From DASYAN01 sp963727755 (lineage in GTDB: Bacteria; Chloroflexota; Ktedonobacteria; Ktedonobacterales; Ktedonobacteraceae): a stretch of DNA of 64,000 nucleotides. This document shows positions 34,545 to 44,201 of this stretch, in pieces. The DNA is taken from positions 1-64,000 of the forward strand of contig CAVSHN010000016.1 in the NCBI GenBank assembly GCA_963727755.1, written 5' to 3'. The notes under the pieces were generated by a model, which was given only the letters and a program-made list of their open reading frames with translations, searched no databases and was not told the DNA's origin. How positions within the stretch are numbered: the first letter of the stretch is position 1; each line of letters begins with the position of its first letter. The position numbers were made by a program, and so were the translations under genes.

Positions 34545-36788
34545 ATGACAACAGCAGACAACGAAAAAAAAGAAAAGGATCGGCGCCAAGCTGAGCAGCG
34601 CCTGCAAGTCGGGCTTGAAGGATATGAGAGTGGCAAATTGGATCAGGCCACTGAGGCTTTTGGGGATGCCGAAATTCGCTTTCGTCTGGTCAGCGACTTT
34701 AAACGTGCAGGGGATGCACGTTCTATGATCGCAGATATCCAACGCGAAAACAATCAATTAGAACAAGCCCTCAACAGCTACCAACGAGCACGCAGACATT
34801 ACCAGGAAGCCCAAAGCCCCCTCCTAGAGGCCGCTAGTATATTATCAATTGGGCATATTGAACGGCAAATGGGGCACTTAGATCGCGCACAGGATGCTTA
34901 TCAGGCCGCACAACAAATCTATCGTACCCACAATCATGCTCAGGGATTGGGAAATGTGGCATTGGCATTAGGACATGTTGAACTCCAGCGCGGCAATCTC
35001 AGATATGCAGCCGAACATTACCAGGATGCTATCGGCTATTTTAAGCAAGCAAATAATAGCCTCAATGAGGCTGACGCTAGCCGGAGTCTCGCCGATATCC
35101 AGCGTATGGCTCGCCAGTTTGGCGAAGCTGAAAGAGCCTACCAGAGAGCACTTACCATCTATCAAACCCATAAAGACAATTTTGGCACCGTAGATGCGCG
35201 AGTAGGATTAGCACGCATCTACATTGAACAGGAACGCTTCGATGAAGCAGCAAATACCCTCTCGGAGGCACTCAATCTTGCAAGCATGATTGAGTACGAA
35301 CTAGGTCAGGCTGATGCAAACCTCGGACTGGCAGAAATCAATCTCCTGCAAACACATGCCGATCAGGCACTTACCACAGCTCAATCAGCACTGCAAGTAT
35401 ACACCAATCAGCGCAACGGACTCGGAGCCGCTAATGCTAGTCGCATGCTTGCAGAAATTAACTTGCGCCGTGGGCAAGTGTCTTACGCAAATTCCATGAT
35501 GGAACGAGCACTCCAAACATACCAGTCCATTGCATTTCGCCTGGGGCAAGTCGAGGCTACAGTAGGACTGGGAATAATCCAGTATCAACGAGGCTTGCTG
35601 GATCGCGCTCGTCACACACTGGAAGATGGCCGCCAACAGGCCCATACGTTGAAAAACCAAGTCACCGAGTGCAAAGCTCTGCTGAGCATGGGTGATGTCT
35701 ACCAGCAATTGGGACAACTCAATCTTGCTAAGCACGCCTATAGCGATGCACGTACAAGTGCCGAAGAACTAGGCGAAGTTGCAGGCGCAACGTATAGAGC
35801 AACAGCCGAGATAAACCTAGCACGCATCAGTATACTAAACGGAGAGATGCATGAGGCTGAGTCACATCTGCATGCTGGTACTGTTGCAATAAGTAAGAAT
35901 CCACTTGCACGGCAACTGATGCCAAAGGCAGAACTAGTACAAGGCCATTTGGTCCTGACTGAGGGGAACTTTACGGAAGCGCAGCAACACTTCAGTCACG
36001 CATACCATCAAGCTGAAGTATACCAAGATATGCAGTTGGCCGCAGAAGCTATCCTAGGACAGGCACAAGCTCGTCTCGCACGCAGAGAGCTGGAAGCCGC
36101 ACAAGATACCTTCCTGGCAGCAGAACGCCAATTCCAGCTACTTGAAAGCACAAATGGCGATGGGGCAGCAGTATTGGGTATCGCTCAGATCAATATTGGC
36201 CAGGGAATGTGGGATGAGGCACTAGCTAACTGTGATGCCGCTATCACGCGTTTCAGACAAGCCAGCGATTTCATCAACGAAGCCGATGCACTTCTCACTC
36301 GTGGGCTAGTCCACCGCTCAAGAGATGAAATGGATGAGGCACTCGCAGATTTTGAGCAGGCTCTTAAGTACTATCACCAACAGGAGCGTCCACTGGGTAT
36401 AGCAGACACACGTTTTGCACGTGCATCAATTTTCCTGGTGCGCAATAACTTGGAAAGTGCCAGAGAGGAGCAGAACAAAGCACTTGCTCTCGTCGAACAG
36501 GTCATGAACACGATCAGCACACCTGAGCGATGGGCAACTTTTTTACGCCAATACGCAGAACAGTATGCAGCTACGATCATCACCGACCTGCGTCGCCATC
36601 AGGATGAGCCAGCTCATGTATTGCTCCAAAACTTTGTACGCATCGCTGGCACTTCTGAGATCGAGCGTCATCTCAAAGACTACGAAAACACTATTCCTAC
36701 TGAGGGTGACGATGTGTCAGAGGAAGAGCTTAACGCTAACAGAGATTTGCTGAGACGACTAGAAAAAATCCGTAGGGGATTGCCATAG
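34545..36788 (+). CDS. Large tetratricopeptide-repeat protein
   Basis: About 747 residues made almost entirely of TPR-like helical hairpins of roughly 40 residues, as in LDQATEAFGDAEIRFRLVSD, LEQALNSYQRARRHYQEAQS and RFDEAANTLSEALNL; some 15 or more units. There is no signal peptide or membrane helix, so a cytoplasmic scaffold is likely. The C-terminal 100 residues leave the repeat pattern and end in a charged helix (RDLLRRLEKIRRGLP). ATG 34545 is preferred (AAGGA about 11 nt upstream), an in-frame ATG at 34494 being possible. Similar long TPR proteins with a 'Rapsyn/MalT-like' unit are common in Chloroflexota, and the partner cannot be predicted. Confidence 0.85.
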   Translation: MTTADNEKKEKDRRQAEQRLQVGLEGYESGKLDQATEAFGDAEIRFRLVSDFKRAGDARSMIADIQRENNQLEQALNSYQRARRHYQEAQSPLLEAASILSIGHIERQMGHLDRAQDAYQAAQQIYRTHNHAQGLGNVALALGHVELQRGNLRYAAEHYQDAIGYFKQANNSLNEADASRSLADIQRMARQFGEAERAYQRALTIYQTHKDNFGTVDARVGLARIYIEQERFDEAANTLSEALNLASMIEYELGQADANLGLAEINLLQTHADQALTTAQSALQVYTNQRNGLGAANASRMLAEINLRRGQVSYANSMMERALQTYQSIAFRLGQVEATVGLGIIQYQRGLLDRARHTLEDGRQQAHTLKNQVTECKALLSMGDVYQQLGQLNLAKHAYSDARTSAEELGEVAGATYRATAEINLARISILNGEMHEAESHLHAGTVAISKNPLARQLMPKAELVQGHLVLTEGNFTEAQQHFSHAYHQAEVYQDMQLAAEAILGQAQARLARRELEAAQDTFLAAERQFQLLESTNGDGAAVLGIAQINIGQGMWDEALANCDAAITRFRQASDFINEADALLTRGLVHRSRDEMDEALADFEQALKYYHQQERPLGIADTRFARASIFLVRNNLESAREEQNKALALVEQVMNTISTPERWATFLRQYAEQYAATIITDLRRHQDEPAHVLLQNFVRIAGTSEIERHLKDYENTIPTEGDDVSEEELNANRDLLRRLEKIRRGLP

Positions 36789-36926
36789 CATAGCCTTGCA
36801 TGAGAGAATATAGAGAATCCTAAACATGCACACGAGAAGGCATGAACAGACAAAAATAAACTCGGGCAGATACCCTAGATAAGCTTGTAGTATCTGACCC
36901 TGTCACATTGGAGGAATAGCCAAGCT

Positions 36927-37703
36927 ATGGGCATACAGTTCTTACGTGGGAATGCACAAGCACCAAAGGGTCACGCAATCTTTCTAGCACGAAGCACAAG
37001 AGATTCTCGGGTCATATATAGTACCTACTGCCTTGTACCACCAATTCCCATGTCTCTTGCCAAATATCTTCCACCTCTGTTCGCTGCACAAATTCCCTCA
37101 GAAGACTTACAAGGCGCAGCAAATATTGCTGGTATGCCCATACCTCCTATGCTAGAAGAAGGTATGACTACAGCACAACTGGAAATCCTAGCAGAGCGGC
37201 GCGATGACGATCTCTGCGATATCGGAACAGTATCCAGCGAAGAGATGGAACGCATGCAGATGGCATCACTGATCAGTCAGGAATACGCACAATTGTATGC
37301 TGCGTATATGTCGCAGGCCAGTCAGGCACCCTTACCTAGCCATGCACACCACCACCAAGAGCCTGTACACCTGGACGACATGGATGCCGATGAATTGCTT
37401 GTTGAGACAATGTCAGAACGGCAAAAGCTGGCAGAACTCGGGAAATTGGTAGGCATGGCTCGCTATGCACTCGATGGGCACGATTACGCCCTACTCCAGG
37501 ATACGAAACAACGTATGGAGCGCATTGCCCGCCGCCTGCCCGAAAAATATCGGGCAACGGAACTTGTGGCTGCCTCCATCGGAAATCGCCCGCATAGTGC
37601 TAAGCTAGCTGATTTGTATCTGAGCCGAGCCTATAAATTGCTTGATGAAGAATATGCCGCTATCCCACCTTTGGATCGTGCTATTCGTGATTTGCAATTA
37701 TAA
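36927..37703 (+). CDS. Lineage-specific protein of unknown function
   Basis: 258 residues; no family recognised. The first 65 residues look like a compact beta fold (HAIFLARSTRDSRVIYSTYC). A middle acidic part (SSEEMERMQMASLISQEYAQ) and a His-rich spot (HAHHHQEP) lead to an all-helical C-terminus. ATG 36927 has GGAGGAA 12 nt upstream. The leader has an inverted repeat (GGGCAGATAC with GTATCTGACCC, 36864-36900) that could be an operator or a leader hairpin. The gene lies 64 nt before another unknown gene, and the two are likely an operon; both follow the TPR gene. Confidence 0.7.
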   Translation: MGIQFLRGNAQAPKGHAIFLARSTRDSRVIYSTYCLVPPIPMSLAKYLPPLFAAQIPSEDLQGAANIAGMPIPPMLEEGMTTAQLEILAERRDDDLCDIGTVSSEEMERMQMASLISQEYAQLYAAYMSQASQAPLPSHAHHHQEPVHLDDMDADELLVETMSERQKLAELGKLVGMARYALDGHDYALLQDTKQRMERIARRLPEKYRATELVAASIGNRPHSAKLADLYLSRAYKLLDEEYAAIPPLDRAIRDLQL

Positions 37704-37767
37704 GCAGTAGCAGAGAATATAATTATTACTATACACTTAAGGGCACTATTTGTAGGAGTGACGCATT

Positions 37768-39204
37768 ATGGTAGCAGTAGACACAGGAACTGATGTCTCA
37801 TCACTTGTCGACACAGTTGTAAGCGGTAATCTTGACCAGATTATCGCCACAGCACGCGAATATTTGCAGCGAGACACAGCAGTAGATATCCTGATCGGAC
37901 GTATCGCTATGATCGCAGCCCATGGAGACCCCACAGGGCATCGCACCATTACGCTAGCAGCTACATCCATGCTGGGCCGCTTGACCCACTTGATACCAGC
38001 CCCCATCGATACGCCAGAACCAGCAAAAGACCGCGCATTGCCGCTTTTGGTACAAGCACTTAAAATTGCTAGGCCGATCCTAGCCGCTGGACGTGAAGCC
38101 TTGGCCCATATCCAGTATCCACAACCATTCTTCCCCAGTGAGCTGATAGATAGCCAAAAGAGTGTGAACGACGTGATGCGCGAAGCTATCGAGAAGAACA
38201 ATGTAGAGCTAGCTGAACGCATCTTACTGGGACTCTACGGTACAGGTGCTGATTATCGCACAATGCAAGTGCGTGCCTACGAATCTATTGCTCCCACTTT
38301 CCAAAACGGTGGTCACCCACTGATATTTGCAGTGCGAGGCTTTCAATTGTTAGATGCGGTAGAATGGGGAGACAGGGCACCGCATATTATTCACTGGCTA
38401 GCACCATATTTGCCACTACGCCCCAATAGTGATGAGCCCGCCTGGATTAAAACCGTCCGTGCCTACATAGCAGACCCTACCCACAGTCTAACAAGCATCC
38501 GCACGCGCCTATCTGCTCCTAAGGATAAAAATGCACTTCCCTTACGCAACTTGCTTCTGAGCGATGCAGACACAACTCAGGTCTGTCAGGACATTTATGA
38601 CGCGATTATCAAAGGTGAAGCATCTGCACATGCTGTCGCTTCAGTCATCGCACTAGCTGCTGCTGATATTATCCAGAGAGTCAGAGATGAGGATCATGAA
38701 TTGTTCCTACGGGCAGCTCATGGCCTACTCTTTGCAGCGGCAGTCCGTCTAGTCTTCCGACAAGTCCAGGATGTAGAGGTACTGAACCTGCTCTTCACAT
38801 CTGCTGCCTATCTTAATGCCTTGCAGAAAGAAATTCCAGAGCAAGAGCAGCCAAAACCTTCAAAGACGTCTGCAGCTGGTGGAGGATTAATTGCTGCCTC
38901 CCAACTTGAGACGCTCGCATCGCAACTCAAAGCTCAAGACTTGCAAGGTGCACAGGCAATGGCACAGCGTTACTTGAAAATTGGCCATGATCCTCGTGCA
39001 CTCTTCGGCACGATCGGTCTAGCAGCAGCTCGGATCGATACAGAAAGCGTCCATGGCCACAACCTGCAACTAGTCCAGGCAGCTACCGAAACGTTCCTAA
39101 TGTGGCCGAAAACTCTTGCCACTACCGACATTCATGTCCTGTTGCAAGTTGCGCTACGTGCAGCACTATTTGGTGAGCAAGACAAGGTAGTGTCGCAGCT
39201 TTAA
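37768..39204 (+). CDS. Helical repeat protein of unknown function
   Basis: 478 residues, almost wholly alpha-helical, with no recognised family. Helices such as DQIIATAREYLQRDTAVDIL, AKDRALPLLVQALKIARPIL and LASQLKAQDLQGAQAMAQRY suggest a HEAT/TPR-like solenoid that may bind proteins. A short low-complexity linker (EIPEQEQPKPSKTSAAGGG) splits it at about residue 360, and the part after it resembles the N-terminal part (QGAQAMAQRYLKIGHDP compared with ATAREYLQRDTAVDIL), which hints at an internal duplication. ATG 37768 has GTAGGAG 8 nt upstream. A hairpin (39229-39254) follows its stop. Confidence 0.7.
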   Translation: MVAVDTGTDVSSLVDTVVSGNLDQIIATAREYLQRDTAVDILIGRIAMIAAHGDPTGHRTITLAATSMLGRLTHLIPAPIDTPEPAKDRALPLLVQALKIARPILAAGREALAHIQYPQPFFPSELIDSQKSVNDVMREAIEKNNVELAERILLGLYGTGADYRTMQVRAYESIAPTFQNGGHPLIFAVRGFQLLDAVEWGDRAPHIIHWLAPYLPLRPNSDEPAWIKTVRAYIADPTHSLTSIRTRLSAPKDKNALPLRNLLLSDADTTQVCQDIYDAIIKGEASAHAVASVIALAAADIIQRVRDEDHELFLRAAHGLLFAAAVRLVFRQVQDVEVLNLLFTSAAYLNALQKEIPEQEQPKPSKTSAAGGGLIAASQLETLASQLKAQDLQGAQAMAQRYLKIGHDPRALFGTIGLAAARIDTESVHGHNLQLVQAATETFLMWPKTLATTDIHVLLQVALRAALFGEQDKVVSQL

Positions 39205-39228
39205 CGAAAGGCACGTGGGCCCTGACAC

Positions 39229-39254
39229 TCCGCAGAGTTGCCAATCCCTGCGGA
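39229..39254. terminator. Hairpin after the unknown two-gene operon
   Basis: TCCGCAG (39229-39235) pairs with CTGCGGA (39248-39254) across 12 nt between convergent genes. No strong T-run follows. Confidence 0.4.
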
Positions 39255-39276
39255 ATGCCTCGGCCTAATGCCTCTT

Positions 39277-39618
39277 CTATTGTCTACTCCTGCGTCGAAG
39301 CAGCGAACGAACAAGGCGAAACAGGCCAATGAAGATCAGAATGAAGCCGATTTCAGCTATAATCGAGAACGGAGAAGGTACAGGCAACGTCATCACGGCA
39401 AAGATCAACGGCTGATACCACGGAGGCGGGCTTCCACCAGAGTATTCGCCGAGAGAGGAAAAAAAGTAAGATATGCAATACCAAGATGATATCCACAAAA
39501 GCAAGCAAAAGACACCAGAGGCGATAAACATTATTGTCTTTCTTTTCTGACGGTTCTCATTGGCTTTCATGCCTCGCCTTCTGCGTTTCGGCGTGGGAGC
39601 ATTAGCTTGAAACGGCAT
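39277..39618 (-). CDS. Small two-helix membrane protein
   Basis: 113 residues from ATG 39618, with AGGAGG 9 nt upstream. A basic N-terminus (PKRRRRGMKANENRQKRK) is followed by two hydrophobic helices (TIMFIASGVFCLLLWISSWY and FSIIAEIGFILIFIGLF) and a basic end (LLRRRSRQ). No family is recognised. It lies 60 nt after the lipase-like gene on the same strand. Its first eleven codons match, in another frame, the last 30 bp of that lipase gene, so its start region appears to be a duplicate of the lipase 3' end. Confidence 0.65.
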   Translation of the reverse strand: MPFQANAPTPKRRRRGMKANENRQKRKTIMFIASGVFCLLLWISSWYCISYFFSSLGEYSGGSPPPWYQPLIFAVMTLPVPSPFSIIAEIGFILIFIGLFRLVRSLLRRRSRQ

Positions 39619-39703
39619 TGCACATCCTCCTTGATTATTAGTAGGTCCTCCCGTGTAGTGCATGCAGCGTGGGAGCGTTAGCTTGAAGCGGCATTGTACA
39701 GTT
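39588..39703. repeat. Direct duplication of about 33 bp (39588-39620 and 39671-39703)
   Basis: Both copies read on the minus strand ATGCCG, TTCAAGCTAA, GCTCCCACGC with four mismatches. In the upstream copy this is the end of the lipase-like gene (Asn-Ala-Ala-Ser-Ser-stop); in the downstream copy it is the start of the small membrane protein (Met-Pro-Phe-Gln-Ala). Confidence 0.75.
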
Positions 39704-41229
39704 CCTGTAGTCCATGAGGGCCTTGTCCTACCGTCCACGACCCGTCCGTGCTCGCATAAGCTGTACCGCACGGGGAATTGGCTGTATCGTCTGTGCTGCA
39801 AGTATATTGAATAGCATTGTTGACTACATTGCTATCATGGAGTGCACCACCATGATCATAGCACGTATTATCATACGTATCATCAGATTTCCCCATTGTT
39901 GAATACACTACAGCTTGGTTAGCATTCATGCCTATAGCGCTAACGGCTGACACATATTGATCACATTCGCTACCAACGATTGTCCAACTAGTAGTACCTC
40001 CTGGTACTTGCGGGTATAGGCCAAGACTGTTCATAAAATCACTGCCAGAAGTTAGCTCTTCCACTTGCTTACAGCTATCGCAAGCAACAAAATCAACAAA
40101 ACCACCATCAGACGGGACGCCACCGTGAGGACTATTAAACGTCACAGCATCAGTCACATAGCCGATATCGCTCGGCATGCCCTGTTGTCCGCCTTGTGTT
40201 TCTACCAAGTACATGGTGTTGCGAACGATAATCCCTCCCATGCTATGCCCCACGAGAATCACGTTCTTCCCTTCAAAGTTCTGATTCAGGTACTGGGCAA
40301 GCAAACAGCTCACATGGTTGAGGTCCTCATTGTTGGTTCCTGCTGATCCTGGCGAGAAGCTGTTGCATCTGTCCTTGTACGCCGAGCTGTGCAGATCCAC
40401 ATCACAATTTGTATCGCCATTGTAGAACTTTACGGTGCGAATATTGGAGTAGCCTACCCCATCCGCGCCCCCATTCTTGAGAAAAGTGATCGCATCTCCC
40501 CAGTAGCCGCCATTACAGTCCACGCCGTTAATACTTCCATTGCTTTCCCAACCTGCAATTCCGTGAACTAACACAACAGTTGTGCCTGAATTATCGTCCA
40601 GATTTCGCCGTTTCTCTGTCAGCATCTTTCGAACGTTGTTCCAGACCTCAGGATCAATCTTCTCCGGTGTGAGACGCTCTGTCCCAAGGTCTCGCTGGCC
40701 TAGATCTGTCTCAGAACTCTTCTGCTCTGGCTTCTCTTCAAACAGCTTTCTCACACTCTTCAGAGCTTCTTGAGCTTTCTTTGCAAGCTGCTGCCTTTGC
40801 TCTTGCCTTTGCTCTCGCTTCTGAACGCTTTGATGATCATATTGCTTCTGAACATTTTGAACGAACTGCTCTGGATTTTTCATGAATTTGCTGAGATACT
40901 CAAGCAGTTCCGGCGTCACTTTTGTCGGGATTGAATTCACGCTGAGGTCGGATCTGCGCTCCCTCAGAGTAAGGATGCAGGGCCGTTGCATTGCCACCGT
41001 CACTGCCAAGAGCCAGAGCAGTGCCAGGAGGAGTGTCTGCTCGTGCTCCTCCTATCAAGGCCAGTACACCTAGGCCCGCAACCTTGGTGGCGTAGCCAAC
41101 ACCGACCCACTTCCTCAGTTTCTGTTCCTCGCTCATGCTGCTACTATCTTGTGACTTGCTACAGTTTTTCTTCTCCGATTGACTTTCTACGGTTTGGTCG
41201 TTTACTTTTCTACTTTCTATGTTTCCCAA
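39678..41229 (-). CDS. Secreted lipase/esterase-like alpha/beta hydrolase, one frameshift
   Basis: The main frame (39678-41009) carries an alpha/beta hydrolase: VVLVHGIAGWESNGS (oxyanion region) and the nucleophile elbow LVGHSMGGIIV, plus several Cys pairs typical of an exported protein. A helical, Gln/Glu/Lys-rich region of about 90 residues precedes it. The proper N-terminus is in another frame: TTG 41229 with AAAGGAG 7 nt upstream, then KLRKWVGVGYATKVAGLGVL followed by IGGARADT, a signal-peptide-like hydrophobic stretch with a possible Ala-x-Ala-like cleavage site. The two frames meet in the segment PDK...TPELLEY near 40920, so one indel there would restore a protein of about 510 residues. 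Substrate lipid or ester is unknown. Confidence 0.8.
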
Positions 41230-41518
41230 TTTAATACTCCTTTGAATTTTCAAAAAATGATTAAACTACATCGATCACGTTTTGCGAAGCTTTTGCACGT
41301 GCTTTTGCAGGTTGCGCGTGATAGAAAAGCATCGCAAGAGAGTGTGTTAAAAACAACAATATATATCAAGTATACCCAAAAAAAGTGATAATTTTAGTCG
41401 GATGTAGGGACAGTTTTCGGTGCAACAAAAACCCAAAACGCTTTTCATGCTCTCAGTACCGTTGGTGGTTGTAGTCTTGCATCTACTTGCAGTGAAAAGA
41501 GAAATAGGTCGCAAAACT

Positions 41519-41548
41519 TTGACGACCACATTCAGGATGTGCTAGAAT
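41519..41548 (+). promoter_or_regulatory. Sigma-70-type promoter of the peptide-binding lipoprotein gene
   Basis: TTGACG (41519-41524), 18 nt, TAGAAT (41543-41548), about 29 nt before the GTG start. Confidence 0.65.
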
Positions 41549-41576
41549 AACGCTCTCGAAAGGAGAGCCATAGGTT

Positions 41577-43337
41577 GTGACCAATCCGAGAAATTATCAC
41601 GATAGATTGCTAGTCTTCACATTTTGTCTTCTCCCACTGCTCCTTAGTTCCTGCAATCTATTTGGTGGGGAAAATCCGCTTCCCACCCAGCAAGCAATAA
41701 AAGCCCCGCATAACATGCAAACATATACGGTGCCTGTTATAGGAACTGAAGATTTTAATACATTGGACCCAGCTCTGGCCCATGATCCAGCATCAATCAA
41801 TGCCATCCAGATGATCTATACTGGTCTGGTGCAGATGAATGACGACCTTCAAATTCAGCCACAGCTTGCTGCATCATGGCAATTAGCCAGTAACGGCGTA
41901 ACCTGGACTTTCCACCTCAAACCCAATCTCAAATTCAACGATGGGACCCCGCTCACCTCTACAGACGTAGCTTACAGCATCAACCGCGCTCTCCAGCCAG
42001 ATACCAAATCGACAGTAGCGCCTGTTTATCTGGGATCGATCAAAGACGCCAATCGGCTCCTCGCTGGCCAAATCCCTACCCTAATTGGAGATAGCTTACT
42101 GACGCCCAACCCAAATACACTCATCATCATCACAAACAAAAAAACTGCTTATTTCCTCGCCATGCTCACCTCACCATGTTCATATGTTGTCGAACAGAGC
42201 CTGATCAACAAATACGGTTCTCAGTTTACCGATCACCTAAACGAGGGAGGAGGAGCAGGACCTTTCAAAGTTTCCCAATATACCCACCGGGCAAGCATTA
42301 GCTTTATACCTAATCCTTACTACTACAACCAGCATCCACAACTCCAGAAAGTTATGTTCACTCTCTACCACTCTGCCAATCAGGCATATCAGGATTACCA
42401 GAATAATAATCTCGACATGACCCCCGTACCATTATCAATGTTCGCCAGTAACCAGAAAAATCAAGAGTTTCATCAGGTTCCTTTGCTGTGGATTAACTAC
42501 TACACGATGAACTATCTTACACCCCCATTCAACAATATTCATATCAGACAAGCATTCGCGCTGGCAGTGGACAAGCAAGCAATTGTCAACAACATATGGA
42601 AAGGCACTGTCAAAGCAACAAACCACATTGTGCCACCAGAATTGCAAGGCTCTAATCCTGATCTCATTGGGCCGGATGATACCAAAGGCCTAAATGGAGA
42701 CCCGAAAAAGGCAGTGAAGCTCTTGAATCAGGGTATACAAGAAGAGGGCTGGCATAGCATTTCGCAGATACCACCGATTACACTGGCATATGTTTCAGGC
42801 ATCACGACCTTTGATCAAGAAGTCTCCGCATTGGTAGCAAGATGGCAACAAGTACTTAAAGTCAAGGTGACCGTCGACGCTGTAGACGAAAACACACTGA
42901 TTGATAAGGTGACGGCAGCCACTAGCAATCCAAACGGATTACAAATGTGGGGCTTGGCATGGATCGATCAATATCCCGAATATCCAGATCCGCAAAACTG
43001 GCTAATACGACAATTTGGGCCAAACTCACCTTTTAACAACGAAAATTACGGTCAGAATACCAGTCAAGATGCTACCCGACAGCAGCTTGTTCAACAGCAG
43101 ATTGTTACAGCTGATACAAATATAGGTACTGGGAAAAACGTACAACCAGGACAGGTAGAAGGACGTATACAAACCTACCAGCAAGCAGAACAGCAGATTG
43201 TTAACGACGTTGGCTGGCTTCCCATGGAACAAGCTACCGCAACATTTTTGCGCACCAGCTCTATTGTGGGGATTAAGGACAATGCTGACGGAATGATTCC
43301 TCCCGACGATTGGGCCAATATCTACCGGATAGAATAG
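41577..43337 (+). CDS. Peptide/nickel-type ABC transporter substrate-binding lipoprotein
   Basis: 586 residues of the SBP_bac_5 (OppA/DppA) family. Signal peptide VFTFCLLPLLLSSC ends in a lipobox (LLSSC), so the protein is anchored outside the membrane. Family hallmarks: TLDPALAHDPASINAIQMIY, GLVQMNDDLQIQPQLAASW, TFHLKPNLKFNDGTPLTSTD and IRQAFALAVDKQAIV. It should bind an oligopeptide or similar ligand and deliver it to an ABC permease. No permease or ATPase gene lies next to it, which is unusual for this family, so the partner is elsewhere or the protein works as a receptor. GTG 41577 follows AAAGGAG by about 12 nt. Confidence 0.92.
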   Translation: MTNPRNYHDRLLVFTFCLLPLLLSSCNLFGGENPLPTQQAIKAPHNMQTYTVPVIGTEDFNTLDPALAHDPASINAIQMIYTGLVQMNDDLQIQPQLAASWQLASNGVTWTFHLKPNLKFNDGTPLTSTDVAYSINRALQPDTKSTVAPVYLGSIKDANRLLAGQIPTLIGDSLLTPNPNTLIIITNKKTAYFLAMLTSPCSYVVEQSLINKYGSQFTDHLNEGGGAGPFKVSQYTHRASISFIPNPYYYNQHPQLQKVMFTLYHSANQAYQDYQNNNLDMTPVPLSMFASNQKNQEFHQVPLLWINYYTMNYLTPPFNNIHIRQAFALAVDKQAIVNNIWKGTVKATNHIVPPELQGSNPDLIGPDDTKGLNGDPKKAVKLLNQGIQEEGWHSISQIPPITLAYVSGITTFDQEVSALVARWQQVLKVKVTVDAVDENTLIDKVTAATSNPNGLQMWGLAWIDQYPEYPDPQNWLIRQFGPNSPFNNENYGQNTSQDATRQQLVQQQIVTADTNIGTGKNVQPGQVEGRIQTYQQAEQQIVNDVGWLPMEQATATFLRTSSIVGIKDNADGMIPPDDWANIYRIE

Positions 43338-43523
43338 CGCTTCTGGCTTTAGAAAGGATTTCAGAGATGCAGAGGAACAATCAGCTCTGTACAAACCAAA
43401 CACTCTAAGAAATTAGAACAAAGGCTATATCATAGCGAAATGTCGTTTTAATCGTTTGAAATAACAAAATGCACCCTTCTTTGCGCCAAAAAAGCCCCTT
43501 CAGAACCTAGCATTTCCCATGAG

Positions 43524-43958
43524 CTAGTCTTGCTGAGCCAGATGATCAGTTCGTCGTTGCCGCTCATCCGGAGTTAAGTTTAACACCCGCTCGATAGTCT
43601 CATTTAACGCTGCTGGTTTAAATGGCTTCGTAAGGTACTCATCAGCACCCGAGAGCAGGCCTGTTAATTGATCTTCCTCACGCGTCATTGCGCTCAAGAT
43701 GATCAGCGGAATATCGGCAGTACCAGCATCACCACGCAAACATCGCACCAGCTGATAGCCATCCATTTTGGGCATTTTCACATCAATAATCACACAATCG
43801 GGCTGCTCAGTCAATATCCGCTGCAGCCCTTGTTCTCCGTCATAGGCAACAATGACCTGATACACACCTTGCAGTCTTACTGCATACTTAATGAGTTCTA
43901 CTATTGTTGGGTTATCGTCAATAACCAATACTTTTTTCATTCCACTTTTGCTGCTCAT
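43524..43958 (-). CDS. Single-domain response regulator (CheY-like receiver)
   Basis: 144 residues. Acidic pocket DD in VLVIDDNPTIV, phosphoacceptor Asp in CVIIDVKMPKMDGYQ, Ser switch in LIILSAMTR and Lys in LTKPFKPAAL: a full receiver domain. There is no output domain, only a 20-residue basic tail, so it acts by protein contact, as CheY and Spo0F do. No histidine kinase lies nearby (orphan). It is divergent from the ThiF-like gene at 44202. Confidence 0.93.
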   Translation of the reverse strand: MSSKSGMKKVLVIDDNPTIVELIKYAVRLQGVYQVIVAYDGEQGLQRILTEQPDCVIIDVKMPKMDGYQLVRCLRGDAGTADIPLIILSAMTREEDQLTGLLSGADEYLTKPFKPAALNETIERVLNLTPDERQRRTDHLAQQD

Positions 43959-44201
43959 AATAGCTGCCTCTCACCAAACATTGCGTACTGTACTGGTTAC
44001 GAGATTTCCAGAAAGACCATTACTCCTCCCGCATTGTAACACAGTTATGTGCTAGTGCCAACTTATGCTTCCTTGCATAGTAAGATAGTTCCAAACACAA
44101 ATGGTTCCAAATACTAAAACGCTTCAACACCAAAAACTTTTCACATATGCTAGAATAGTAGCAACAATAGACCCAGACAAGAGGAAATAAAGGAAAAAAA
44201 G

